NCBI GenBank assembly: GCA_946479285.1
Contig: CAMLFH010000032.1
Location: forward strand, 1 to 42,587
Length of the DNA: 42,587 bases
Source of the DNA: an uncultured Flavobacteriales bacterium
Lineage (GTDB): Bacteria; Bacteroidota; Bacteroidia; Flavobacteriales; Crocinitomicaceae
Reading direction: 5' to 3'
Both the position numbers and the translations under genes were made by a program. Every line of letters starts with the position of its first letter. The stretch's first letter is position 1. The notes below the pieces were generated by a model. It worked only from the letters and a program-made list of their open reading frames with translations, ran no database searches and was not told the origin of the DNA. Below, one piece after another: positions 17,034 through 24,721 of this stretch.

Positions 17034-17949
17034 AAAAGATAATATACAAGAACTGTTTTCGAAGGCATTTGAAAACCAAACCGCTCCGGTAAAGCCGGAT
17101 CTGTGGGCTGGTGTTCAGGCTAAGATGGCTGCTGCAGGGGTTGCTTCAACGGCAACTGTTGCAACAAAAGGGCTTTCTGCTTTGACGAAATGGATCATTG
17201 GCTCAGCTGCAGTGGGAACTGTGGGTGTTGTCACTGCTGTTGTTGCTTTGAATTCAGGTGAAGAGCGAACAAGTAAACAGACAGATGCTCCGAAGGAGAT
17301 CGCTCAGAATACAACTGTAACAAGTACGGAAGAAAAGCCAACGAAAGAAAAAACGTGGGCTCCGCATACCGGTGGTTATATTGCACCTGTTGTGATTGAT
17401 GAAGAAACATTTGGGAATTCTAATCCTAAGGATGTATCTAAAGAAAAGGAAATCAATAAAGATGTTGTAATAGCAAAAGAAGGTATTACGCAGATTCCTA
17501 AAACGGATAAACAGATTATTGAGAAAACTACTCCTGCAGACAACAGCAAGAAAGACGGAACAGAGAAAACAGATTCAAAAAAGGCAGTACCTGCAGATAC
17601 TAAGAAAGAAATGCCGGCTGTTAAGCATCCTGAGAATATTGCGGAACCGGTTTTTGCAGATTTGAAAGCTGAAGTAACGGACTTCCCGAATATATTTACA
17701 CCAAACGGAGACGGAATTAATGATTTCTATAAAGTGACGGTGAGCAATATTGAAGACTTTAATTTGATCATTATCAGCAATACATCAAACAGCAACACAA
17801 TCTTCAAAACGAATGATCCGAATGAAGGCTGGGACGGAACAATTTCCGGAGACAGAGCACCGGATGGAATGTACGCCGCAGTTGTTACCGGTAAAGATAA
17901 AAACGGTAAACGCTTTAAGGACATCCAGTTGTTCGAATTAAAACGCTAA
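17026..17949 (+). CDS. Membrane protein, probable anti-sigma partner, with gliding-motility-type (CHU_C-like) C-terminal domain
   Basis: A 307-residue protein. Start is GTG at 17026, within the last eight bases of the sigma gene, so it is probably translationally coupled. Residues 1-53 are soluble and cytoplasmic by the predicted topology (IQELFSKAFENQ), then one membrane helix (about 54-76: KWIIGSAAVGTVGVVTAVV). A long low-complexity, Lys/Thr/Glu/Pro-rich linker (about 78-210) leads to a C-terminal domain with NIFTPNGDGINDFYKV and GWDGTISGDRAPDGMYAAVV, the signature of the domain that ends type B T9SS and gliding-motility proteins. No signal peptide precedes it. The arrangement sigma factor plus single-helix partner suggests an anti-sigma role; that is inference from position and topology, as I see no classical zinc-finger motif. 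Confidence 0.75.
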   Translation: MIEKDNIQELFSKAFENQTAPVKPDLWAGVQAKMAAAGVASTATVATKGLSALTKWIIGSAAVGTVGVVTAVVALNSGEERTSKQTDAPKEIAQNTTVTSTEEKPTKEKTWAPHTGGYIAPVVIDEETFGNSNPKDVSKEKEINKDVVIAKEGITQIPKTDKQIIEKTTPADNSKKDGTEKTDSKKAVPADTKKEMPAVKHPENIAEPVFADLKAEVTDFPNIFTPNGDGINDFYKVTVSNIEDFNLIIISNTSNSNTIFKTNDPNEGWDGTISGDRAPDGMYAAVVTGKDKNGKRFKDIQLFELKR

Positions 17950-17979
17950 TAATTACACGTAAACTGAAATAATAAGAGA

Positions 17980-18012
17980 AACACTCGTCGATTCCGGCGG
18001 GTGTTTTTTGTT
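17980..18012 (+). terminator. Rho-independent terminator after the sigma/anti-sigma pair
   Basis: The stem AACACTCG (17980-17987) pairs with CGGGTGTT (17998-18005) with one G-T wobble, loop TCGATTCCGG, and is followed by a run of T residues. It lies 31 bp after the stop codon of the preceding gene. Confidence 0.85.
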
Positions 18013-18032
18013 TTAATCATTTGTTGTGATTT

Positions 18033-18066
18033 CCTGTAGGCACTCGATGCGTCGCGTGCCTGCAGG
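18033..18066. repeat. REP-like palindrome (11-bp arms)
   Basis: CCTGTAGGCAC at 18033-18043 and GTGCCTGCAGG at 18056-18066 form an 11-bp stem with one wobble, around a 12-base loop (TCGATGCGTCGC) that is itself partly palindromic. There is no U tract. It stands between the sigma operon terminator and the tRNA terminator, that is, between two converging units. Confidence 0.6.
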
Positions 18067-18081
18067 ATTTGAATATAAAAC

Positions 18082-18108
18082 AAAAAAGCTCCACATTATG
18101 TGAAGCTT
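18082..18108 (-). terminator. Terminator of tRNA-Cys
   Basis: On the minus strand AGCTTCACA pairs with TGTGGAGCT (one wobble, three-base loop TAA) and is followed by a run of six T. It starts six bases after the tRNA discriminator base, so it ends a monocistronic tRNA transcript. Confidence 0.88.
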
Positions 18109-18112
18109 TCTG

Positions 18113-18183
18113 AGGTCTCGTCCGGATTCGAACCGGAGTAGACGGTTTTGCAGACCGTTGCCTAACCGCTCGGCCACGAGACC
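18113..18183 (-). tRNA. tRNA-Cys (GCA)
   Basis: A cloverleaf folds on the minus strand: acceptor GGTCTCG with CGAGACC, T-arm around GGTTCGAATCC, and anticodon stem ACGGT/ACCGT holding the loop CTGCAAA with anticodon GCA. The discriminator base is U, the identity base for cysteinyl-tRNA synthetase. CCA is not encoded: the acceptor is followed directly by CAGAAAG. Length is 71 bases. A -7 promoter box lies 13-20 bp upstream and a terminator directly downstream, so it is its own transcript. Confidence 0.96.
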
Positions 18184-18195
18184 GTATTGTGAGGG

Positions 18196-18203
18196 CAAAA
18201 ATA
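18196..18203 (-). promoter_or_regulatory. -7 promoter element of tRNA-Cys
   Basis: The minus strand reads TATTTTTG, an exact TAnnTTTG match, 13 bp before the first base of the tRNA. That spacing places the transcript start a few bases upstream of the mature 5' end. Confidence 0.55.
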
Positions 18204-18264
18204 GTAAATTATTCTTTATTCCTAATGAAAATGCTTGTTTTTGTTAACTCATTCTTCATTATAG

Positions 18265-18292
18265 GAGTTTTGAACTCTTTGAACTTTTGAAC
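18265..18292. repeat. TTTGAAC triplet repeat near folB end
   Basis: TTTGAAC occurs three times at 18269, 18278 and 18286 (spacing nine and eight bases), and GAGTT-TTG-AACTC at 18265-18277 is a small hairpin. It lies just past the folB stop and may end that message. Compare 13667-13707. Confidence 0.4.
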
Positions 18293-18298
18293 CCTTTT

Positions 18299-18661
18299 CT
18301 ACCAAGTTCCCGTCTCAATAATAATTGCAACGTTATCTACGTCTCCGTTGATAGGAGGACATATTTTAGTGAGTTTTACCCGTAAACCGATTAATCCGTT
18401 GATTTCTTGTTCAATACGTGAAACAATGCGCTGGCCAACATGCTCGATCAGTTTGGAACGGATCGCCATTTCCTGGGTTACTATCGCATTGATATGCACG
18501 TAATCAATAGTCTGGCTCAATTCATCATTCAAAGCTGCCTGCTGAAAGTCGGTTTTCATGCGGACATCTACCAGGTAGTTGCCGCCAATCTTTCCTTCCT
18601 CCTCCAAACAGCCATGATAGCCATAGAGTTTTATTCCGTTTACTTCAATGATGTGATTCAT
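18299..18661 (-). CDS. folB: Dihydroneopterin aldolase
   Basis: A 120-residue enzyme of folate biosynthesis that cleaves 7,8-dihydroneopterin to 6-hydroxymethyl-7,8-dihydropterin and glycolaldehyde. Family signatures: IKLYGYHGCLEEEGKIGGNY at the N-terminus (active-site Tyr, Glu and Gly-rich turn), the helix SKLIEHVGQRIVSRIEQE and the C-terminal strand VKLTKICPPINGDVDNVAI with the catalytic Lys in LTK. The length is normal. Its ATG overlaps the gltX stop codon by four bases (ATGA), so it is the second gene of a gltX-folB operon. Expected to form an octamer in the cytoplasm. Confidence 0.95.
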   Translation of the reverse strand: MNHIIEVNGIKLYGYHGCLEEEGKIGGNYLVDVRMKTDFQQAALNDELSQTIDYVHINAIVTQEMAIRSKLIEHVGQRIVSRIEQEINGLIGLRVKLTKICPPINGDVDNVAIIIETGTW

Positions 18662-20169
18662 CCTAATTTTGCTAAACCGTCATTCATGCGTGTCAACGTT
18701 TCTTCTTTACCTAAGTAAGATGAAATCTCGAACATGGAAGGCCCTGTTCCGGCTCCTGTAAGCAGCAATCGGAATAAAGGCAGTACAGCACCAATCCCTA
18801 AAGATTTCTCTTCCAGGAACGATTTAAATGCTGTTTCAATTGTTGGTGCATCAAACGGAGAAAGTGCTTCTAATTTACTTTTCCATTCGGTCATTAATGC
18901 AGCAGAATCTTCTTTCCATTTCTTGGAAACCGTTTGCTCGTCGTATGTTGCAGGCTTATTGATCAGGTACGATCCTTCCGTCATCATATCCTTCACAAAA
19001 GTTGCTCTTTCTTTCATCAATCTGCAGAATGCTTCCAAACGCTCTTCTGAATCCGTTAAACTGAACTCTTGCTTTAATAAACGAGCCAGTTCTTTCTCAG
19101 AAGTATTCTTTAAATATTGTTGCTGGAACCATTTCGTTTTTTCAGGATCAAACTTTGCTCCTGCTTTCCCTACTCTGTCCAAAGTAAACGCCTGGATCAA
19201 TTCATCCATGGAGAAAATTTCCTGTGTTGTGCCCGGATTCCATCCTAAGAATGCAAGCATATTGATGAACGAAGCTGCAAAATATCCGTTTTCGCGGTAT
19301 CCGGAGTATTTTTCACCATCTGCAGCTACCCAATTTACCGGGAAAACCGGGAAACCTAATCGATCTCCGTCTCTTTTGGATAATTTTCCGTTTCCATCGG
19401 GTCTTAGTAATAAAGGTAAATGTGCGAATTTTGGTTCATCCCAACCGAAAGCGCGATATAACATCACATGCATCGGAGCTGAGGGTAACCATTCTTCTCC
19501 ACGAATTACGTGTGAGATCTTCATCAAATGATCATCTACGATATTGGCTAAGTGATAAGTCGGCATTCCGTCACTTTTGAATAGTACCTTGTCATCCAGA
19601 TTATTAGTGTTCACTACAACCCATCCACGGATGATATCCTCAAGCCTAACATCTTCATTTCTAGGCATTTTGAAACGAATGACATAAGGATCTCCTGCTT
19701 CCAAACGACGCTTCACTTCATCTGCAGGAAGTGTCAATGAATTTTTCAGGTTTGTGCGTGTTACACTGTTGTATTGCCAGTTAGGCATTCCCATTTGTTT
19801 AGCCTGTTCACGGACAGCCTCCAATTCTTCCGGAGTATCAAAAGCATAATAAGCTTTGTCATTCACAACCAATTCTTCTGCATACGGACGATACATTTCC
19901 TTGCGCTCGCTTTGAACGTACGGGCCATATTCACCACCGATTCCTGGACCTTCGTCCGGAATGATTCCACACCATTTCAAAGAGTCCATGATATATTCCT
20001 GAGCTCCCGGAACAAAACGTGTTTGGTCGGTGTCTTCTATTCGAATAATGAAAGTTCCATTATTGTTTTTGGCGAAAAGGTAATTATAAAGTGCTGTTCG
20101 AACACCTCCCATGTGCAAAGGACCGGTTGGAGATGGTGCGAAACGAACACGTATGTTTGACGAACTCAT
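18658..20169 (-). CDS. gltX: Glutamate-tRNA ligase
   Basis: A 503-residue class I aminoacyl-tRNA synthetase that charges tRNA-Glu. The catalytic domain carries the HIGH-like motif in FAPSPTGPLHMGGVRTALYN (here HMGG) and the KMSKS-like motif in GKLSKRDGDRLGFPVFP. The residues RIEDTDQTRFVPGA and LKWCGIIPDEGPG are typical of bacterial GluRS. The alpha-helical anticodon-binding domain fills the C-terminal 150 residues. I start at the ATG at 20169 (MSSSNIRVRFAP), because a longer frame to 20211 runs through the promoter. There is no sign of a second gltX/glnS in the window; the folB gene follows with four-base overlap. Confidence 0.97.
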   Translation of the reverse strand: MSSSNIRVRFAPSPTGPLHMGGVRTALYNYLFAKNNNGTFIIRIEDTDQTRFVPGAQEYIMDSLKWCGIIPDEGPGIGGEYGPYVQSERKEMYRPYAEELVVNDKAYYAFDTPEELEAVREQAKQMGMPNWQYNSVTRTNLKNSLTLPADEVKRRLEAGDPYVIRFKMPRNEDVRLEDIIRGWVVVNTNNLDDKVLFKSDGMPTYHLANIVDDHLMKISHVIRGEEWLPSAPMHVMLYRAFGWDEPKFAHLPLLLRPDGNGKLSKRDGDRLGFPVFPVNWVAADGEKYSGYRENGYFAASFINMLAFLGWNPGTTQEIFSMDELIQAFTLDRVGKAGAKFDPEKTKWFQQQYLKNTSEKELARLLKQEFSLTDSEERLEAFCRLMKERATFVKDMMTEGSYLINKPATYDEQTVSKKWKEDSAALMTEWKSKLEALSPFDAPTIETAFKSFLEEKSLGIGAVLPLFRLLLTGAGTGPSMFEISSYLGKEETLTRMNDGLAKLG

Positions 20170-20185
20170 GCTTGTAATTTTTATG

Positions 20186-20218
20186 CAAAAGTAATTAAAT
20201 AATGCCCTCATCCGGCAA
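20186..20218 (-). promoter_or_regulatory. Promoter of gltX-folB (TTG, 22-bp spacer, TACTTTTG)
   Basis: On the minus strand TTG (20216-20218) and TACTTTTG (20186-20193) are separated by 22 bp, a good Bacteroidota -33/-7 pair. The ATG of gltX lies 16 bp after the -7 box. It supports the start at 20169. Confidence 0.65.
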
Positions 20219-20349
20219 AATGGTAATGTGTTAAAAACGTGCCGGATTAACCATTTTTATGAGATAAGTGTACAGACATTCAGAATTGAGTAAGATGTTC
20301 TGTATGAACTTTTCTACTTTAGTAAGTTATTCGAATAAGAATTGTTTTT

Positions 20350-23300
20350 ATGTCAGCATTTGATCGCTTGATTGAGCAAATAGACGCCTTCATCCGCAAG
20401 TATTACAAGAGTGAGATCTTGAAGGGTGTTTTAATCGTCGTTGGCTTTTTATTGGCCTCCTGGTTAACAGTGAGTGTCCTGGAATATTTTGGTCGTTTCC
20501 CGAGTTCGGTACGACTTATTCTCCTGTTATTGTTTATTGGGACAAACGGCTATTTACTAGTTCGCTATTTTGCTCTTCCGTTTATGAGATTGTACTCATT
20601 TGGAAAGCGGATCAACAGAACACAGGCTGCGCGAATCATCGGATCTTTTTTCCCGAATGTATCAGATCGTTTATTGAACACCCTTCAGTTAAATGAAATC
20701 GTAAACGAGAACGACCGCAGCTTCGAATTGATCCGTGCGAGTGTTTCGCAAAAATCGAATGAATTATTGGCTGTGAAGTTTGAAGAAGCTGTTCGCTATG
20801 AGGAATCAAAAAGATATTTGAAGTACGTCATTCCGATCGTTCTTCTTTTCGGAGCGATCGCGGTTTTTGCTCCCGGATGGATTTCAAAAGGGTCTTCCAA
20901 TGTGGTGAATTTTTCGCAGGCTCAGGAAGCTCCGTTTGATTTCACCCTGGTGAATAGAAAGGACAAATTGCGAGAAGGAAGTTCATACAATGTAGAAGTT
21001 GATATTAACGGACTGTATGTTCCGGAACATGTTTTCCTTGTGTCGAATCGTGGAAGATATAAGATGGGAAAAGTTCGAAAGAACAGGTTGGCCTTCCCTA
21101 TTGAGAATTTGAAAACGGATTTTGTTTTTCATTTCGAAAGCGAAGGGTATGAATCGAAAGAATTCCAGGTAAAAGTGTTAGGGAATTCCTCTCTTGGAAA
21201 ATTGGTAGCAACACTTCACTATCCCAAATACCTGCACAAGAAAGACGAACGTTTATTAAACATTGCTGATCTGGATCTTCCGGAAGGAACAAAAGTAGAT
21301 TGGAATGTGGAAGCACGGAATGTGAGTTGGTTTAAAGTTTTTAGTAAGGGATTCTCGAAGCAGTTCAATGCTTCCAACGGAAACTTTCAAGGTACCTATA
21401 AAGAAGACGGGTCTATCAATTTTGTTCTAAAGAATAAGGACCTAAATGTAATTGACACATCGAATATCCAGGTGCATGTAATAAAAGATGCTTTCCCTTC
21501 TATCCTGGTTTCTGAAAGTGTGGATTCTGTGAAAACCTCGGTGCGCTTGTTTGAAGGATTGATCTCTGATGATTACGGGTTGACCTCGCTGTATTTTATG
21601 TACACAATCAGGAAGAAGAACGGGTCTGAGTTGAAGCGAAAAATGTTGGTAGACAAATACAGTTCGACTAATAATAAATTCTCCTTCGCTGTAGACTTTA
21701 GTCGCGATAATATTGATGTGGAAGACAAGATTTCTTATCATTTCCAGGTTTACGATAACGATGGTGTGAACGGATCGAAAAGCACTTCTTCTCAGAACTT
21801 CGTTTACGAGTTGCCGACACTTACGGATTTGAATCAGAAACGTGACGAGGTACAGAAAGAATTGAAGAATTCATTGAAGGATGTCTTCAAGAAAACGGAA
21901 CAGTTCCAAAAGGATGTAAACAAACTTCAGAAATCTTTGATGAATAAATCGAAGAGTGATTTCAAAAATATGGAACAGGTGCAATCCCTGAAACAACAGC
22001 AACAATCTTTGCAGGAAGAACTTCAATCTATTAAAGATAAACTGGACGCAAGCAACGAAGAAAAGAACAAGTTGAGCGAACAGGATGAAGAGTTGTTGAA
22101 GCAGCAGGAATTGATAGAAGAATTACTGAAAGAAGTAATGGACGACGAGCTGAAAAAGCTTCTGGATGAATTGGAGAAGCTGATGGAAAAGAACGATCAG
22201 CAGCAAATGAAAAACGAAACTGAAAAGTTGGACGCATCCAGTGATGAGATGAAGAAGCAATTGGATCGTACGATGGAAATGCTGAAGCGTTTGCAGGTGA
22301 ATGAGAAAATTGACGACTTAGAGAAAGAGTTGGACCAATTGGCTGCTGAGCAGGAAAAGCTCGAAAAGGATATTAAGGAAGAAAAAGTTTCTGAAAAGGA
22401 TGCATCCAAGAAGCAGGACGAATTGAACAAGAAGTTTGAGGAGTTGAAGAAAGAAATGCAGGAAATGCAGAAGCTGAACCAGGAACTGGAACGACCTATG
22501 CCAATGGATGCTTTTGAGCAGGAGCAACAGGATATTTCAAAAGAGATGAATGATGCTAAAGGTAAATTGGATCAGGGCAAGAAAAGTAAGGCAGGAGAGA
22601 ATCAGAAGAATGCTGCTGAGAAAATGAAAGAGCTTTCGGACCAATTGAATAACCAGCAAGAAGCTGCCAACAAGAAGCAGAACGAAGAAGACATGGGCTT
22701 GATTCGTCTTTTGCTGGAGAATTTGATGTCTTTGAGTTTCGACCAGGAATATGTGATGAACCGATTTGGAAAGGTAAAGGACATGGATCCTTATTATAAT
22801 AAGTTGGGCAGAAAGCAGCGAAGCATTATTGATGACAGCAAACTAATAGAAGATAGTTTGTTGGCTCTAGCGAAACGACAAACAAAGATTGCTCCGTTTA
22901 TTGATAAGGAATTAAAGGAGATCCGTACAAACTTCGGGCTGATTACAAACGAGATTGGTGAGCATAGCAGAAAACCAATGCAGCAACACCAACAGTATGT
23001 AATGACGAGCTACAATAATTTGGCTTTGATGTTGAATGAGAGTCTGCAATCCATGCAGCAGCAGGCACAACAACAAAAGCCAGGTTCTGGCTCTTGTGAT
23101 AATCCGGGAGGTGCCGGAAAGAAACCAAGTGCCGGAGAAATGTCTCCGGGAGACATGAAGGAGATGTTGAAGAAACAGCTGGAGCAAATGAAGAAGGGTC
23201 CGAACCCTGGTGGAAAAGAGCCCGGAGACAAACCCGGACAGGGAAGCCAGGGAATGCCAGGTTTAGGAAATAAGGAGGTTGCCAAAATGGCCGCTCAGCA

Positions 23301-23685
23301 AACTGCTATTCGTCAGCGCTTGGAGCAGCTTCGCAATGAAATGAACAAGGAAGGACAAGGAAAGGGAAATCAATTGAATCCTTTGATTAAAGAATTGGAA
23401 GAGCAAGAGAAACAATTGATCAATAAACAATTCTCTCCGGATATGATTCGCCGCCAGCAGGACATTCTTACCCGTTTGTTGGAGAGTGAGAAAGCATTGA
23501 AGGAACGGGGGTTTGAGGAAAAAAGGGAATCTACTTCCGGAAAAAACACAAATTATGGTAACCTTATTCGATTTGATGAGTATAAGCGTAACAAGCTTGG
23601 ACAAGTTGAGTTGCTGCGTGCCGTCGATCCTTTGTTAACAAAGTATTACAAAGACAAAGCGGGCAAGTACTTCAATCAGTTCTAG
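20350..23685 (+). CDS. DUF4175-type membrane protein with long coiled coil
   Basis: A 1111-residue protein of the DUF4175 type found across Bacteroidota (and, in a related form, in alphaproteobacteria). Its role is not known to me. Three membrane helices lie near the N-terminus (about 24-46, 53-73 and 157-176). A large extracytoplasmic-looking region (180-480) has strands with a YVPEHVFLVSNRGR-like start. Residues 490-800 are a very charged Gln/Lys/Glu coiled coil, followed by a Gly/Pro/Lys segment (about 915-985) and a helical C-terminus (ending AVDPLLTKYYKDKAGKYF). The size and order fit the family. It opens a rightward block: the RsbW-like ATPase follows 17 bp later, then ybeY, mnmG and a methyltransferase. 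Confidence 0.85.
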   Translation: MSAFDRLIEQIDAFIRKYYKSEILKGVLIVVGFLLASWLTVSVLEYFGRFPSSVRLILLLLFIGTNGYLLVRYFALPFMRLYSFGKRINRTQAARIIGSFFPNVSDRLLNTLQLNEIVNENDRSFELIRASVSQKSNELLAVKFEEAVRYEESKRYLKYVIPIVLLFGAIAVFAPGWISKGSSNVVNFSQAQEAPFDFTLVNRKDKLREGSSYNVEVDINGLYVPEHVFLVSNRGRYKMGKVRKNRLAFPIENLKTDFVFHFESEGYESKEFQVKVLGNSSLGKLVATLHYPKYLHKKDERLLNIADLDLPEGTKVDWNVEARNVSWFKVFSKGFSKQFNASNGNFQGTYKEDGSINFVLKNKDLNVIDTSNIQVHVIKDAFPSILVSESVDSVKTSVRLFEGLISDDYGLTSLYFMYTIRKKNGSELKRKMLVDKYSSTNNKFSFAVDFSRDNIDVEDKISYHFQVYDNDGVNGSKSTSSQNFVYELPTLTDLNQKRDEVQKELKNSLKDVFKKTEQFQKDVNKLQKSLMNKSKSDFKNMEQVQSLKQQQQSLQEELQSIKDKLDASNEEKNKLSEQDEELLKQQELIEELLKEVMDDELKKLLDELEKLMEKNDQQQMKNETEKLDASSDEMKKQLDRTMEMLKRLQVNEKIDDLEKELDQLAAEQEKLEKDIKEEKVSEKDASKKQDELNKKFEELKKEMQEMQKLNQELERPMPMDAFEQEQQDISKEMNDAKGKLDQGKKSKAGENQKNAAEKMKELSDQLNNQQEAANKKQNEEDMGLIRLLLENLMSLSFDQEYVMNRFGKVKDMDPYYNKLGRKQRSIIDDSKLIEDSLLALAKRQTKIAPFIDKELKEIRTNFGLITNEIGEHSRKPMQQHQQYVMTSYNNLALMLNESLQSMQQQAQQQKPGSGSCDNPGGAGKKPSAGEMSPGDMKEMLKKQLEQMKKGPNPGGKEPGDKPGQGSQGMPGLGNKEVAKMAAQQTAIRQRLEQLRNEMNKEGQGKGNQLNPLIKELEEQEKQLINKQFSPDMIRRQQDILTRLLESEKALKERGFEEKRESTSGKNTNYGNLIRFDEYKRNKLGQVELLRAVDPLLTKYYKDKAGKYFNQF

Positions 23686-23702
23686 TATTCGTAGAACATT
23701 AA

Positions 23703-24125
23703 ATGATAAGAATGAAAGAAGGGTTTACTTTAATTGATTCGTTAAGCATTCCTTCAGAGTTGAATAATTTACCGGTCGTTGAGTCAATGATTGACAAGGC
23801 GTGTCAGACGGTTGGTATAGATGAAGACATGTATGGCAATGTCTTGATCGCAGTGACTGAGGCAGTAAACAATGCAATTATTCATGGCAACTCAATGCAC
23901 GGAAGTAAAGAAGTGAAATTGGAATTTTATGAGACCAGTGATGGATTTGGTTTCACAATTTGTGATGAGGGAACAGGTTTCGATCACCTTCACCTCCCCG
24001 ATCCCACGGCTCCTGAGAATATTGAAAAGGAAAATGGTAGAGGAATTTTCTTGATGCGAAACCTGGCTGATGAAGTCATGTTTAATGATAGAGGAAACGA
24101 AGTGAGTGTTTTTTTTAATAGATAA
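23703..24125 (+). CDS. RsbW-like ATP-binding protein (anti-sigma regulatory factor family)
   Basis: A 140-residue cytoplasmic GHKL ATPase-fold protein of the HATPase_c_2 type. The N box is visible as VTEAVNNAIIHGN, the G1 box as DEGTGFD and the G2 box as NGRGIFLMRNL. Proteins of this size act as serine kinases of anti-anti-sigma proteins (RsbW, SpoIIAB) or as phospho-relay ATPases. No partner STAS or sigma gene is beside it, so its target is open. Starts at the ATG at 23703; a second in-frame ATG at 23712 is also possible. Its stop codon shares one base with the ybeY start (TAATG). Confidence 0.88.
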   Translation: MIRMKEGFTLIDSLSIPSELNNLPVVESMIDKACQTVGIDEDMYGNVLIAVTEAVNNAIIHGNSMHGSKEVKLEFYETSDGFGFTICDEGTGFDHLHLPDPTAPENIEKENGRGIFLMRNLADEVMFNDRGNEVSVFFNR

Positions 24126-24562
24126 TGGTAGAAGTTTTTTTTGACGATATAAAAGAAGTTCCGGGTGTAAACCCGGAATTTTTGTTTGCATGGTATGCTA
24201 ATGTTTGTGAGCTTGAGGGAAAGGAACTCGGAGAGGTTTCATTGATCTTTTGTTCAGATGAGCATTTGCTTGAAATGAACAAGGAGTATTTGGAGCATGA
24301 TTACTACACAGATATTATAACCTTCGATTATACACAAGGTGATTTGGTTTCTGGTGATTTGTTTATCAGCCTTGATCGTGTTCATGATAATGCAGACGAG
24401 TTTGATGTGTTGTTCCAGGATGAGCTGCACCGCGTTTGTGTGCATGGATTGTTGCATTTGTGTGGGTATAAGGATAAGTCTGAAAGCGATGAGAAATTAA
24501 TGCGTTCCAAAGAAAATGAAATGTTGGTTTTGCGTGAGTTCCACGTGAAACATTTGAAGTGA
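24125..24562 (+). CDS. ybeY: Endoribonuclease YbeY (rRNA maturation factor)
   Basis: A 145-residue metalloprotein of the UPF0054 family, needed for 16S rRNA 3' end maturation and 70S quality control in bacteria. The zinc motif is HGLLHLCGYKDK: two histidines of the H-x3-H-x5-H pattern are kept, but the third position reads Asp (GYKD) and not His. The other features DEHLLEMNKEYLEHDYYTD and DIITFDYTQGD fit the family. The C-terminal codons (EFHVKHLK) overlap the first parS-like site at 24537. It is translationally linked to the ATPase gene before it. Confidence 0.93.
   Translation: MVEVFFDDIKEVPGVNPEFLFAWYANVCELEGKELGEVSLIFCSDEHLLEMNKEYLEHDYYTDIITFDYTQGDLVSGDLFISLDRVHDNADEFDVLFQDELHRVCVHGLLHLCGYKDKSESDEKLMRSKENEMLVLREFHVKHLK
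24537..24552. promoter_or_regulatory. parS-like ParB site 1 (inside ybeY end)
   Basis: AGTTCCACGTGAAACA differs from the parS consensus TGTTYCACGTGRAACA at the first base only. It encodes the last residues of YbeY. ParB proteins bind this 16-bp palindrome to mark and segregate the origin region. Confidence 0.75.
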
Positions 24563-24569
24563 CATGTTT

Positions 24570-24585
24570 TGTTCCGTGTGGAACA
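24570..24585. promoter_or_regulatory. parS-like site 2 (degenerate core)
   Basis: TGTTCCGTGTGGAACA has perfect arms (TGTTCC / GGAACA), but the CACGTG core is CGTGTG. It stands 17 bp after site 1. Whether ParB binds it is uncertain; it may be a decayed copy. Confidence 0.5.
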
Positions 24586-24649
24586 AGCATTTTTCTGGAA
24601 TGAATGTTTTTTGTTCAGAATTTGAAGGCCTAAGTGTTAATGTTGCGTA

Positions 24650-24665
24650 AGTTTCACGTGGAACA
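24650..24665. promoter_or_regulatory. parS-like site 3
   Basis: AGTTTCACGTGGAACA matches the parS consensus at 15 of 16 positions (first base). It lies in the ybeY-mnmG gap. Confidence 0.75.
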
Positions 24666-24690
24666 TGTGAGGGCTTGATTGGAATGATAG

Positions 24691-24698
24691 TAATTTTG
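24691..24698 (+). promoter_or_regulatory. -7 promoter element of mnmG
   Basis: TAATTTTG matches TAnnTTTG, 23 bp before the mnmG ATG. It overlaps the first two bases of parS site 4, so ParB binding there could hide it. A spaced TTG was not found. Confidence 0.4.
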
Positions 24699-24712
24699 TT
24701 CCACGTGAAACA
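24697..24712. promoter_or_regulatory. parS-like site 4 (perfect)
   Basis: TGTTCCACGTGAAACA is a full match to the parS consensus, nine bp before the mnmG start codon. The best of the set. Confidence 0.8.
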
Positions 24713-24721
24713 TGAAATAAT

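Noticed and set aside
18734..19531. 265-codon plus-strand open frame
   Set aside because: Antisense shadow of gltX; Ser- and Phe-rich translation without domains.
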